Below are positions 16,281-24,641 of a DNA stretch of 49,430 nt, piece by piece. Source of the stretch: Pseudonocardia acidicola (GTDB taxonomy: Bacteria > Actinomycetota > Actinomycetes > Mycobacteriales > Pseudonocardiaceae); contig NZ_JAAXLA010000050.1 in the NCBI RefSeq assembly GCF_012911935.1, forward strand, positions 1 to 49,430, in the 5' to 3' direction. The position numbers were made by a program, and so were the translations under genes. Every line of letters starts with the position of its first letter. The stretch's first letter is position 1. Below the pieces are notes generated by a model, which saw nothing but the letters and a program-made list of their open reading frames with translations, was not told where the DNA came from and searched no databases.

Positions 16281-18640
16281 AGATCCGCCGCCTCGGACCG
16301 CCGGGCCCGCCGTGGACCCGACTGGGCCGCCTTCGACCCGCGGGGCGGGTCGTCGGGTCGCGGCGCCCCGGCCGGCGCACGGTAGCGGTGTCGCTCGCCG
16401 CGCTCGCGGTGGCCGCGCTGGCAGCGGCCGGAACGGCACGCGTGCGGATCAACACCAGCGTGGACTCGTTCCTGCCCGCCGACGACCCGTCGGTGATCGA
16501 CCTGCAACAACACGCGGAGTCGTTCGGTGGAGACCCCATCGTGGTCCTCGTCGAGTCCTCGGATCCCGATGCGCTGCTCGGTCCCGATCGGCTACCGCGA
16601 TTGCTGGCCCTCGAGGGCGTGTTGGCCCGGCTGCCGGACGCGGCTGTCGTCTACGGCCCGGCCACCGTCCTCAACCAGGTCGCCATCCAAGCCCAGAACC
16701 TGCTCGCGGAGATCACCGGACGGCGCGACGGCCTGCGCGCCGCCGGCGAACAGCAGGCGCGGGCAGCAGGTGCCGGTCCGGCGGCCGTCGCCAGGGCTGG
16801 CGACGCGGCCGTCGTCGACTTCGACCGGCGCTATGGAAGCCTGCTGGTGCAGGGCCTCCCGGCAGGCCTACCCACCCTGCACAACCCGAGCTTCGTCCGG
16901 TCGGTCATCTACGACCATGCCGGTGTTCCCAAGCCTCAGTGGCGGTTCATCGTCCCATCGAAACTCGCGGTCACTGTGCTGGTGCGACCCCGCGAGGGGC
17001 TCGACCAGGCCGGGACCGAGCGGCTCGTCGACGCCGTGCGCTCGGCCGCGAGCCAGGCCGACCTCGGGGCTGCCCGAATCACGGTCACCGGCGTGCCCGC
17101 TGTGACCGCGGCGCTGGGGGAGCAGGTCAAGCGCGAAGCCCCGGTGCTCGGCGCGATCGCGGTCGTCGCGGTCGGGCTCTGCTTCCTCGTCGTCCCGTGG
17201 CTCGGCGACCGGCGCCGCCGACCCGTACCCTTGCTCGTCGCGCTCGGGGGCACCGTGCTCACGCTCGCCACCTTCGGATGGGTCGGGCGGAGCATGTCGC
17301 TCGGTGTCGTGGCCTTCCTACCGGTACTGCTGGGTATCGGCAGCTACTACGCCCTTTACATCGCCAACCTTGCCAGACGACGCCGAGTCCTCGTCGTGGC
17401 GTTGGCCAGCGCTGCCAGCTTCGCCTCGCTCGCCGTCTCCCCGATTCCCTTCGTCCGCGAGTTCGGCGTGGCGCTGGCGATCGGTGTGCTGTTCTCCGTG
17501 GCGATCGCGCTGGTTGTCCTGCGGCCTGGACAAGCCGCGATCCCGGCACCCGACCCCGGAATTGATGGTCGGTGCCCCGCGCCCCCAGAGTCGCGGCGGG
17601 CGCGGCTCGCCGCGCTGGCCGCGCTGGTCGTCCTATCGGCGGGTGGATGGGCCGCGTTGCCGGAACTGCAGGTGGAGGCCGACCCGATGCGGCTGGCAGG
17701 CGGGCTGGGCGCGCTGGACGACGTGGCGCGGGCGGAGCAGGTGCTGGGCTCCTCCGGTGAGGTCGCGGTGGTGCTCGACGGGAACGATGTGCTCCGACCT
17801 GAGGCCCTCGACTGGGCCCGTCGTGCTCAGGACGCGATCCTCGTGGGCTACGGCGACCAGCTGCGGCCCATCGTGTCGACAGCGGATCTGCTGCGCTTCC
17901 TCGGTGACTCCCCGACACCGGAGCAGATCGACGCGGCGACGCGGCTGCTGCCCTCGTACCTGAGCGGGGCAGTCGTCCGTGACGACCGCAGTTCCTCGGT
18001 GAGCTCGTTCGGGATCAAGCTGCAGAGCCTGGACCAGCAGAACCAGCTGCTGGCCGGAATGCGCCGGGCGCTCCCGCCCCCGCCTGTGGGGTACCGGGTC
18101 GTCGTGGAGGGCCTACCCGTTGTCGCTGCCCGCGGCTACGAGCTTGTCTCCGAGGGCCGCTACGCGGGCAACATGCTAGGCATCCTCGCCGCAGGCGCCG
18201 TGCTGGTGGCCGGGCTCGGACGCCGATCGGATGCCGTGCGCGCGATACTGGCCGCCACCCTGGCCACCGGCTGGGGCTTGCTGCTGGTCTGGGCAGTCGG
18301 CCTGTCGCTGTCTCCGCTCACCGTGACCCTCGGCTCCCTGACGGCCGCGACGGGGTGCGAGTTCACCGTGCTGCTCGCGCAGGCGGCCCGCCGCAGGAAC
18401 CGATGGCTACGCCGATCGGTGCTGGTCGCCGCGCTGACGTCGGCGCTCGGCTATGCCGCGCTGGCTTGGTCCGGACTCTCCATGATCCGTCAGTTCGGGC
18501 TGGCCCTCGCCGGCTCGGTGGCGCTGTCCTATCTCGCGGCGCTCTTGGTGCTGCGGCTGCTGCCTGATCGATCCGGCGCCGCGCCACCAGCCGAGGTCGC
18601 GACCTCACCACGCACATGTCGGTCCGGAGTGGGCACATGA
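16277..18640 (+). CDS. RND/MMPL-type membrane transporter (HAE3-like)
   Basis: A 787-aa protein with the two-fold RND layout: one N-terminal helix (about 36-54), a large extracytoplasmic domain (60-285), a helix cluster (290-416), a second helix (about 437-455), a second outer domain, and a final helix cluster (about 650-770). The start GTG 16277 overlaps the previous stop (GTGA). In the first cluster the place where many RND proteins have an Asp reads GIGSYYALY; in the second it reads ATGCEFTVLL with a Glu. So only one candidate acidic relay residue is seen. Its position in the operon suggests it works with the Mce system, for example in moving a hydrophobic molecule across the envelope. Confidence 0.82.
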   Translation: MKIRRLGPPGPPWTRLGRLRPAGRVVGSRRPGRRTVAVSLAALAVAALAAAGTARVRINTSVDSFLPADDPSVIDLQQHAESFGGDPIVVLVESSDPDALLGPDRLPRLLALEGVLARLPDAAVVYGPATVLNQVAIQAQNLLAEITGRRDGLRAAGEQQARAAGAGPAAVARAGDAAVVDFDRRYGSLLVQGLPAGLPTLHNPSFVRSVIYDHAGVPKPQWRFIVPSKLAVTVLVRPREGLDQAGTERLVDAVRSAASQADLGAARITVTGVPAVTAALGEQVKREAPVLGAIAVVAVGLCFLVVPWLGDRRRRPVPLLVALGGTVLTLATFGWVGRSMSLGVVAFLPVLLGIGSYYALYIANLARRRRVLVVALASAASFASLAVSPIPFVREFGVALAIGVLFSVAIALVVLRPGQAAIPAPDPGIDGRCPAPPESRRARLAALAALVVLSAGGWAALPELQVEADPMRLAGGLGALDDVARAEQVLGSSGEVAVVLDGNDVLRPEALDWARRAQDAILVGYGDQLRPIVSTADLLRFLGDSPTPEQIDAATRLLPSYLSGAVVRDDRSSSVSSFGIKLQSLDQQNQLLAGMRRALPPPPVGYRVVVEGLPVVAARGYELVSEGRYAGNMLGILAAGAVLVAGLGRRSDAVRAILAATLATGWGLLLVWAVGLSLSPLTVTLGSLTAATGCEFTVLLAQAARRRNRWLRRSVLVAALTSALGYAALAWSGLSMIRQFGLALAGSVALSYLAALLVLRLLPDRSGAAPPAEVATSPRTCRSGVGT

Positions 18641-19992
18641 CTACATTCATCAGGCGCTGGACCCGCTACCTCGGCGGGCTCCTCCGGCGCCTGCGGCCAC
18701 CGGTCGGTCGCAGGGCGAGAATCATCGTCGCGGCTGTCGTGCTCCTCACCGTCGTGGCCGCAGGGGCCGGGGCGGCCATCGTGTGGACCAGTGGCCTCCC
18801 GGCTGGTGCGGCGCTGAAGGTGGGCGATCGACTCGTCACGGAGCAGGAGCTTCAGAAGCGCACCGAGGTCCTACAGGCTCTCTACGGCATCCAACCCCCC
18901 TCCGACGCTGCCGGGCTGGACCGGTTTCGCCGGGACGTGGCCAAGTCGATCGCGGTGAGCATCGTGCTCGACCAAGCCGCGCGGCAGCGTGACATCGTCA
19001 CCTCCGACAAGGCCGCCCGTGACATCCTCACGAAGTTCATCGAGCAGCAGTTCCCCGATGGCGGCCGCGACGCGTTCATCCAGGCGTTGGGTACCTTCGG
19101 GGCTTCCGAGCGCGACGTTCTCGACGAGATCAAGCTCCAGAACGCGGTCGGCACGCTATTCGAGCAGGTCACCAAGAATGTCAGCGTCGCCGACGCCGAC
19201 GTCCGTACGGCCTACGAGCAGCGCAGGAACGAACTCATCACCCCGGAACAACGCCGGCTGCGCAATATCGTCGTATCCAGCAGGGCTGAAGCCGACCAGC
19301 TCATCGAGCAGGCGCGAGGCGGAGTGGATTTCGCCACGTTGGCACGGCAGCACTCCCTGGACGGCAGCACGCGGGACTCGGGTGGCGACCTCGGGCTCGT
19401 GGCCGCGAACATCCTGGAGAAGGCCTATGCAGACATGGCGTTCTCGGTCGGTCAAGGCGAGATCTTCGGCCCTGTCCAGACCCGGAATGGATGGAACGTC
19501 GGCCAGGCCGTCGAGGTCGTGCCAGCGAAACCGCTGAGCTTCGAAGAGGCGCAGGGCCAACTCCGTCAGGAGCTCATCGCCGAATCCGCGGCCCGGACCT
19601 GGCGGCCCTGGGTGGAGGGGCAGATCAGGAACGCCCACGTCGAGTACGCGTCCCGGTATCGCCCGGCCAATCCGGACGCGGCGCCCGACGCCTCGCCGAC
19701 CGACGTGCCTTCCGCGCCGGGTACGCCCGCACCGGACCACTCTGCGCCGGCGTCCGGGAATGGCAGGCCCATGCCCCGGGGTGTTGTGTTTGAGGCAGCG
19801 CTCGCCCTGGTGCTGCTCATGCTGGGGCACCGGGGATACCTCTGCGTGCACCGCCGAGGCTCGGACACGCTGCTTTCCGACCGGCGCGTCCGGTACGAGC
19901 GAATTTACCGCCGATCTGCGGTGGCCTGCCAAATCGTGGCCAGCGTCTTCGTGCTTGCGACAGTGACGATGGCCTTGCCCAGGCCCGCCTAG
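18637..19992 (+). CDS. SurA/PpiC-type peptidyl-prolyl isomerase, membrane-anchored
   Basis: A 451-aa predicted envelope foldase. One transmembrane helix (about 27-50), a SurA_N-like helical chaperone region (about 55-185), a parvulin domain (about 200-310; LRNIVVSSRAEADQLI, DFATLARQHSLD, GGDLGLV), a Pro/Ala-rich linker, and two further hydrophobic segments near 385-402 and 430-448. ATGA overlap with the RND gene makes it the last gene of the Mce operon. It may fold or assemble the secreted MCE proteins. A parvulin in an mce operon is, as far as I recall, uncommon. Confidence 0.8.
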   Translation: MTTFIRRWTRYLGGLLRRLRPPVGRRARIIVAAVVLLTVVAAGAGAAIVWTSGLPAGAALKVGDRLVTEQELQKRTEVLQALYGIQPPSDAAGLDRFRRDVAKSIAVSIVLDQAARQRDIVTSDKAARDILTKFIEQQFPDGGRDAFIQALGTFGASERDVLDEIKLQNAVGTLFEQVTKNVSVADADVRTAYEQRRNELITPEQRRLRNIVVSSRAEADQLIEQARGGVDFATLARQHSLDGSTRDSGGDLGLVAANILEKAYADMAFSVGQGEIFGPVQTRNGWNVGQAVEVVPAKPLSFEEAQGQLRQELIAESAARTWRPWVEGQIRNAHVEYASRYRPANPDAAPDASPTDVPSAPGTPAPDHSAPASGNGRPMPRGVVFEAALALVLLMLGHRGYLCVHRRGSDTLLSDRRVRYERIYRRSAVACQIVASVFVLATVTMALPRPA

Positions 19993-20066
19993 TCGGAGCG
20001 GCCCGTATCGCGGGCGCATCTCCGGGGCGGCCGATCGTCCGCCGCGGATGGTGCCCGCCGTCAGTG

Positions 20067-20101
20067 CCTCCCACTCGGAGGATGTGGACCCCTCCGTAGG
20101 G
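20067..20101. promoter_or_regulatory. Inverted-repeat element, copy 2 (arene operon)
   Basis: CCTCC (20067-20071), spacer CACTC, GGAGG (20077-20081), then a second inverted repeat CCCT-CCGT-AGGG (20090-20101). It matches the element upstream of the Mce operon at 21 of 26 positions (20067-20092 against 5655-5680) and has the same two-repeat layout. It lies 145 bp before the dihydrodiol dehydrogenase start. Both elements are intergenic, so codon bias cannot explain the likeness. The 253-bp gap also holds a weak hairpin at 20001-20015 after the isomerase gene. Confidence 0.6.
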
Positions 20102-20245
20102 AGATGTGCGGCGGGCCGCAGCGCAGCACCATTGAGTCGCGGCACGGTCCGCCGAGCAACTGCTGATAAGCCGAGTGAGCCCCGAATCAACGGCAGCGAT
20201 GCCGGTGTGGGCCCGGACGACACGGCTCACGCAAAGGAGAGATTC

Positions 20246-21061
20246 ATGGGCTGGCTTGAGGGACGTAGTGTGCTCGTGACGGGGGGTGCCTCCGGAATCG
20301 GCCGCGCGGTTGTGGAACGTTTCCTGGAAGAAGGCGCGCGGGTCGCCGTCCTTGATTCCTCCGGAAAGAACATCGCGGCGTTGTGCGGACACTTTCCGGA
20401 CGTCGTCGCCGTCGACGGTGATGTCTCCTCGTTCGAAGACAACGAACGGGCGGTGGCGGCGACGGTCGCAGCTTATGGTGGCCTGGACACGTTAATCGGA
20501 AACGCTGGGATCTTTGACTATTTCGCACCTGTCGCGACCACCCCGGGCGCAACCTTGGCGAGCTCGTTCGACGAGATCTTCGCGGTAAATGTCAAGGGAT
20601 ACCTGCTGGGCGTGAAGGCAGCGCTCCCGGCGCTGTTGGAGAGCACCTCACCGTCGATCACCTTCACGTTGTCCAACGGGGCGTTCCTGCCCGCCGGCGG
20701 GGGAGCGGTCTACACGGCATCGAAGCACGCCGCAGTCGGGCTCATTCGCCAGCTGGCCTATGAACTGGCCCCCCGGGTCCGGGTGAACGGTGTCGCGCCC
20801 GGCGGCACGCTGACCGATCTCCGGGGCGCGAGCTCGCTCGGTCACGCCGAGACCTCCCTGCTCGACGTTCCGGACTTTCCGGATCTCGTGCGGGCGACGA
20901 ACCCGCTCGGGATCGTCCAGCAGCCCGCCGACCACACGGGTTCGTACGTCCTGCTCGCGTCGCCGGAGAACGCAGCGGCGGTCACCGGCGTGGTGATCAA
21001 CAGCGATGGCGGGATGCAGGTCCGCGGGCTGGCGCAGGCGGCCGGGGGAATCGATCTCTGA
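20246..21061 (+). CDS. cis-dihydrodiol dehydrogenase (SDR, BphB-like)
   Basis: A 271-aa short-chain dehydrogenase. The N-terminal NAD site is TGGASGIG (residues 12-19), NNAG is replaced by GNAG, and the catalytic residues are Ser in TLSNG and YTASK. In arene pathways such SDRs rearomatise the cis-dihydrodiol made by a ring-hydroxylating dioxygenase to a catechol with NAD+. The assignment comes from the operon, since generic SDRs look alike; the PGG then TDLRG segment after the active site fits BphB/NahB-type enzymes. Start ATG 20246 follows AAAGGAGA (20233-20240). First gene of the arene operon. Confidence 0.82.
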   Translation: MGWLEGRSVLVTGGASGIGRAVVERFLEEGARVAVLDSSGKNIAALCGHFPDVVAVDGDVSSFEDNERAVAATVAAYGGLDTLIGNAGIFDYFAPVATTPGATLASSFDEIFAVNVKGYLLGVKAALPALLESTSPSITFTLSNGAFLPAGGGAVYTASKHAAVGLIRQLAYELAPRVRVNGVAPGGTLTDLRGASSLGHAETSLLDVPDFPDLVRATNPLGIVQQPADHTGSYVLLASPENAAAVTGVVINSDGGMQVRGLAQAAGGIDL

Positions 21062-21975
21062 TGACGACCAATGAAGGGATACCGCAGGTGGTCAAGTCAC
21101 TGGCCTACATCGGGGTCGCCTCCCCGGCGCTCGCCGAGTGGGAGGCCTTCGGCCCCGAGGTGTTAGGGATGGAGGTCCGCGAGCGCGAGCGCGACGACGT
21201 CCTGCAGTTGCGGATGGACGACCAGTACCACCGGCTCGCGATCCACCGCGGCGAGCGCAACTCGCTGCTCTACCTAGGGTGGGACGCGGGCGACCAGGAC
21301 ACGCTCGGGAGGTGCTTCGAGGTCCTACAGCGGAACGGATTGTCCAGCCGCTGGGGTACCGAGGAGGAGTGTCAGGAACGGCGGGTCCTGTCCATGGTGG
21401 TGGCCGACGGTCCAGGTGGGATCAGGCACGAGATCGTGTCCGGTCAGAAGGTGGAGCCGAAGACCTTCCGGCCTGGCCGTCCGATCTCCGGGTTCGTGAC
21501 GGGCGAGCAGGGCCTGGGCCATGTGGTGCTCGCCGTGCCGGATCTGAAGGAGGCGGAGTCCTTCTACACCGGCGGCCTCGGGCTGAAGAAGAGCGATGAG
21601 ATCTTCACATTCATCGACCTCGTCTTCTACCACTGCAACCCCCGCCATCACAGCCTGGCGCTCACCCAGATCCCCGGAGTCCGCGGGCTGCACCACGTGA
21701 TGCTGGAGGTGGCCGACATCGACGACGTCGGTCTGGCCTACGACCTCTGCATGGAACGCTCCATTCCGATCTCCATGACCCTGGGCCGCCACGTGAACGA
21801 CCAGATGGTCTCGTTCTACGTCCGTTCGCCATCCGGGTTCGACATCGAATACGGGTGGGGCGCGATCTCGGTCGGCACCGACTGGTCCGTCGCGCAGTAC
21901 GACCGGCCCAGCATCTGGGGACACAAGATGATCGCCCAAACGCCCCCCGGCGCTTTCGAGGCAGCACCACGCTGA
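21061..21975 (+). CDS. Extradiol ring-cleavage dioxygenase (type I, BphC-like)
   Basis: A 304-aa two-domain vicinal-oxygen-chelate dioxygenase cleaving a catechol next to its hydroxyls with Fe(II). Metal ligands are visible: His154 (GLGHVVL), His212 (HHVMLEV, or His211) and Glu263 (FDIEYGW). Supporting residues typical of BphC/HsaC enzymes are His197 (NPRHHSLAL), His244 and Tyr253. Length is usual for the family (about 290-310 aa). The ATG shares a base with the previous stop (TGATG). Likely substrate: a dihydroxylated, bi- or polycyclic aromatic, inferred from operon context. Confidence 0.9.
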   Translation: MTTNEGIPQVVKSLAYIGVASPALAEWEAFGPEVLGMEVRERERDDVLQLRMDDQYHRLAIHRGERNSLLYLGWDAGDQDTLGRCFEVLQRNGLSSRWGTEEECQERRVLSMVVADGPGGIRHEIVSGQKVEPKTFRPGRPISGFVTGEQGLGHVVLAVPDLKEAESFYTGGLGLKKSDEIFTFIDLVFYHCNPRHHSLALTQIPGVRGLHHVMLEVADIDDVGLAYDLCMERSIPISMTLGRHVNDQMVSFYVRSPSGFDIEYGWGAISVGTDWSVAQYDRPSIWGHKMIAQTPPGAFEAAPR

Positions 21976-22008
21976 TCCATTGGTAGCTCGATCAATAAAG
22001 GAGTACCC

Positions 22009-22395
22009 TTGCCGGTTCGATTCCTCTCCGATGACTGGGCGGAGAGCCTGACAGCTGCCGCGAGCGAGCACGCCGCATTTATGGCTGCGGCGGCCGGACA
22101 GCATGCGATATTTCAGCTTTCTGTTCCCGACAGCCCGACTGCCGACATCTATCACATGGAATTTTCCGGAGACTCGTTCGCCGTTCGGATCGGTGCCCCA
22201 GCGCACACTGCCGACATCAACGCGAAGCTGGACTACGACACCAATGTGACGATTTCCCGTGGCCAGCTCACCGGCCAGGCAGCCGCCATGACCGGGCGTA
22301 TGCAGGTGACCGGGAACATTGAGAAGATGATGTCCCTCGGAAAAGCGCTGGACCTCTTGGCGCGCGTGGAAGAGAACCTCGACATCACCTACTAA
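22009..22395 (+). CDS. SCP2-like sterol/lipid-binding protein A
   Basis: A 128-aa single-domain protein of the SCP2 (sterol carrier) fold: an N-terminal helix, beta strands, then the usual helix-strand pattern (ISRGQLTGQAAAMTGRMQVTGNIEKMMSLGKALDLL, cited in pieces) where the residues GRMQVTGN and the following helix form the family's lipid pocket. Start is TTG 22009 after AAAGGAG (21997-22003). No catalytic residues are expected. It sits between extradiol dioxygenase and dioxygenase alpha genes. A carrier presenting a poorly soluble substrate to the soluble oxygenase is my inference. Confidence 0.8.
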   Translation: MPVRFLSDDWAESLTAAASEHAAFMAAAAGQHAIFQLSVPDSPTADIYHMEFSGDSFAVRIGAPAHTADINAKLDYDTNVTISRGQLTGQAAAMTGRMQVTGNIEKMMSLGKALDLLARVEENLDITY

Positions 22396-22425
22396 CCGAG
22401 CTTTTTCCTCGAAAGGAGCTCCGCC

Positions 22426-23766
22426 GTGACAGTGGGCTCACATCTGCGCGACCTGGTCGGTGCAGTCCAGTACGACAAGGGCCTGGTCAGCCGTTCGATC
22501 TTCGTGGACCAGGACGTCTACGCGCTCGAGCTCGACCGCATCTTCGCCAACACCTGGCTGTTCCTCGGCCACGAGAGCCAGATCGCCGAGCCGGGCGACT
22601 TCATCACCACGTACATGGGCGAGGACCCGATCATCCTCTCCCGGGGCCACGACGGCCGCGTGCGCGGAATGCTGAACGCCTGCCGGCACCGGGGCATGCG
22701 GGTGTGCCGCTCCGACGAGGGCAACACCAGCTTCTTCCAGTGTCCCTACCACGCGTGGACCTACTCCAGCGCCGGTGAGCTGGAGGGCGTCCCGAAGTTC
22801 CGGCTGGGCTACGCCGGCGTGCTCGACAAGAAGGAGTGGGGCCTGCGCGAGGTCACCCGCGTCGAGTCCTACCGCGGGTTCGTCTTCGGCAACTGGGCGG
22901 CCGACGGCCCGTCCCTGGAGGAGTGGCTCGGCGACTTCACAACCTACTTCGACCTGGTCTTCGCGCGCGACCCCGCAGGGATCGAGGTGGTCCCCGGGGC
23001 GCACCGCTGGACGGTCGACACCAACTGGAAGTTCGCCAGCGAGAACTTCGCCTGCGACATGTACCACGTCGAGCACTCACACGCGCGGCCTGCGGAACTG
23101 GGGGTCATGCAGGCGATGCCCGACGAGGGCTACCAGATCTCGGCGGGTATGGGCTTCGTCGGCCACGCGTTCACCCGCCCGGTCGCGGAGGACGAAGGCG
23201 GCGAGGAGCCGCTGCACTCCTACTGGACCCTGCCGAACATCCAGACCGAGTACCTCGCGGAGACCCGCAGGCGGGTGGCCGGGGAGAAGGGCGAGGCGCT
23301 GGCGCGGCTCATCCCGCTCGGCCACGGCGCCCTGTTCCCGACGTTCGCCTTCTTGGACCTCGAGCAGTTCCGCCTGATGCGGGTGCACCACCCCCAGGGA
23401 CCGGATCGGACCCTCATCCACCAGTGGTGTGTGCTCGACCGCAGCCTGCCCGAGGACGTCAAGGACACGGTCCGCAAGCAGTACGAGCTCACCTTCGGCC
23501 CGGCCGGCCTGCTGGAGCAGGACGACGGTGAGAACTGGCGCGAGTGCCAGAACGGCATGCGCGGGTTCATCGGCCGCCAGCTGAACAGCAACATGATGCT
23601 CGGCCTGGGCCTGGAGAAGTCCGCCGCGGAGATCGTCGGCGACGACGATGCGCCGGGCGTGGCCGGCGGCATCTGGTCGGAGAACAACCAGCGCCGGTTC
23701 TACGAGCTGTGGGCCCGGTTCATGCAGGCGGGACCGGACGCCGGACTCCCGCCGACGCAGGGCTGA
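22426..23766 (+). CDS. Ring-hydroxylating dioxygenase, large (alpha) subunit
   Basis: A 446-aa Rieske non-haem iron oxygenase. Rieske [2Fe-2S] ligands Cys86, His88, Cys106 and His109 (CRHRG and CPYHAW). Catalytic Fe(II) site: Asp211 bridging, His214 and His219 (CDMYHVEHSHA), with Asp366 or Asp367 (LLEQDDGENW) as third ligand. It adds O2 to an aromatic ring to give a cis-dihydrodiol, using electrons from the ferredoxin and reductase genes downstream. Length fits alpha subunits of the naphthalene/biphenyl/PAH type (about 440-460 aa). GTG start follows GAAAGGAGC. The exact substrate is not readable. Confidence 0.93.
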   Translation: MTVGSHLRDLVGAVQYDKGLVSRSIFVDQDVYALELDRIFANTWLFLGHESQIAEPGDFITTYMGEDPIILSRGHDGRVRGMLNACRHRGMRVCRSDEGNTSFFQCPYHAWTYSSAGELEGVPKFRLGYAGVLDKKEWGLREVTRVESYRGFVFGNWAADGPSLEEWLGDFTTYFDLVFARDPAGIEVVPGAHRWTVDTNWKFASENFACDMYHVEHSHARPAELGVMQAMPDEGYQISAGMGFVGHAFTRPVAEDEGGEEPLHSYWTLPNIQTEYLAETRRRVAGEKGEALARLIPLGHGALFPTFAFLDLEQFRLMRVHHPQGPDRTLIHQWCVLDRSLPEDVKDTVRKQYELTFGPAGLLEQDDGENWRECQNGMRGFIGRQLNSNMMLGLGLEKSAAEIVGDDDAPGVAGGIWSENNQRRFYELWARFMQAGPDAGLPPTQG

Positions 23767-23812
23767 CGCCCGGCTCCGCACCGTCCGACCACACGACCAG
23801 ATTGGCGATCGC

Positions 23813-24337
23813 ATGACTCTGCTTGACGAGGCGCGGCCGGCCGACGCCGCGATGCTCTCCCTGGAGGTCGCGCAGTTCTACTACCACGAGGCGCGCCTGC
23901 TCGACGACCGCCGGTTCGACGAGTGGATCGAGCTGTTCACCACCGAGAGCACCTACTGGGCGCCGGTGCGGGTGACCCGCGAGGGCGACCCGGACCGGAT
24001 GCAGCGCGGTGAGCTGGCCCTGTTCGACGACGACTTCGGCACGCTGGAACTGCGCGTCACGAGCCTGTCGGCCAAGAGCGCCTGGGCCGAGATCCCCCCG
24101 TCGCGCACCCGCCGACTCATCACGAACGTGACGGCGACCGACGCCGGCGACGGCCGAGTGGCGGCGGCGTCCAACTTCGTGGTCTTCCGCTCCCGCCTGG
24201 AGGCCACCGAGCACACCTTCTACGGTGCGCGCGAGGACATCCTGGTCCGAGACGGAGCGTCCTGGCGCATCCTGGAGCGCAAGATTCTCCTGGACCACAA
24301 CGTCTACACCTCCGACAACATCAGCGTGCTGTTCTGA
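23813..24337 (+). CDS. Ring-hydroxylating dioxygenase, small (beta) subunit
   Basis: A 174-aa beta subunit with a SnoaL/NTF2-like fold. It contains FYYHEARLLDDRRFDEWIELFT (in part), TRRLITNV and a C-terminal RKILLDHNVY, all characteristic of aromatic dioxygenase beta subunits, which stabilise the a3b3 hexamer. The start is ATG 23813. The longer frame to 23648 overlaps the alpha gene and lacks similarity. Spacing to alpha is 46 bp. Confidence 0.92.
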   Translation: MTLLDEARPADAAMLSLEVAQFYYHEARLLDDRRFDEWIELFTTESTYWAPVRVTREGDPDRMQRGELALFDDDFGTLELRVTSLSAKSAWAEIPPSRTRRLITNVTATDAGDGRVAAASNFVVFRSRLEATEHTFYGAREDILVRDGASWRILERKILLDHNVYTSDNISVLF

Positions 24338-24639
24338 TGACGGGTCGACGGGGGCAGGGCGCCGCCGCGCCCGCCGGGTCCGCGGGCCCGGAACTGCGCG
24401 TCGAGAACGAGTACGCCGGCGTGCGGGTGGCGGTGGACACCACCGCGAACGGTTCCCGGCTGCGGGTGACGTCGCAGCGGTCGAATCGGGAGATCTTCCT
24501 CGATCCGACGGCCCTGGACCTGCTCTGCCACGCGCGGCAGGAGTTCTGGGCCTTCCTCGCGGACGCGGCCCGTGACTCCCAGGCCTGGGACGCGCTGCGC
24601 CCCGAGTACCGCACCCACTTCCCCTCTTTCAAGGAGTAG
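24337..24639 (+). CDS. Small protein of dioxygenase operon, unknown function
   Basis: A 100-aa protein, coupled to the beta subunit by TGATG. The middle (ENEYAGVRVAVDTTANGSRLRVTS and RSNREIFLDPTALDLL, in pieces) predicts a beta-rich N-terminal half and a C-terminal helix. Similar short proteins in actinobacterial arene operons are sometimes labelled dihydrodiol dehydrogenase, as I recall, but no Rossmann or NAD motif is visible and the label looks unjustified. It may be an accessory or regulatory subunit of the oxygenase. Its conserved place in the operon is the main clue. Confidence 0.65.
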   Translation: MTGRRGQGAAAPAGSAGPELRVENEYAGVRVAVDTTANGSRLRVTSQRSNREIFLDPTALDLLCHARQEFWAFLADAARDSQAWDALRPEYRTHFPSFKE

Positions 24640-24641
24640 CC

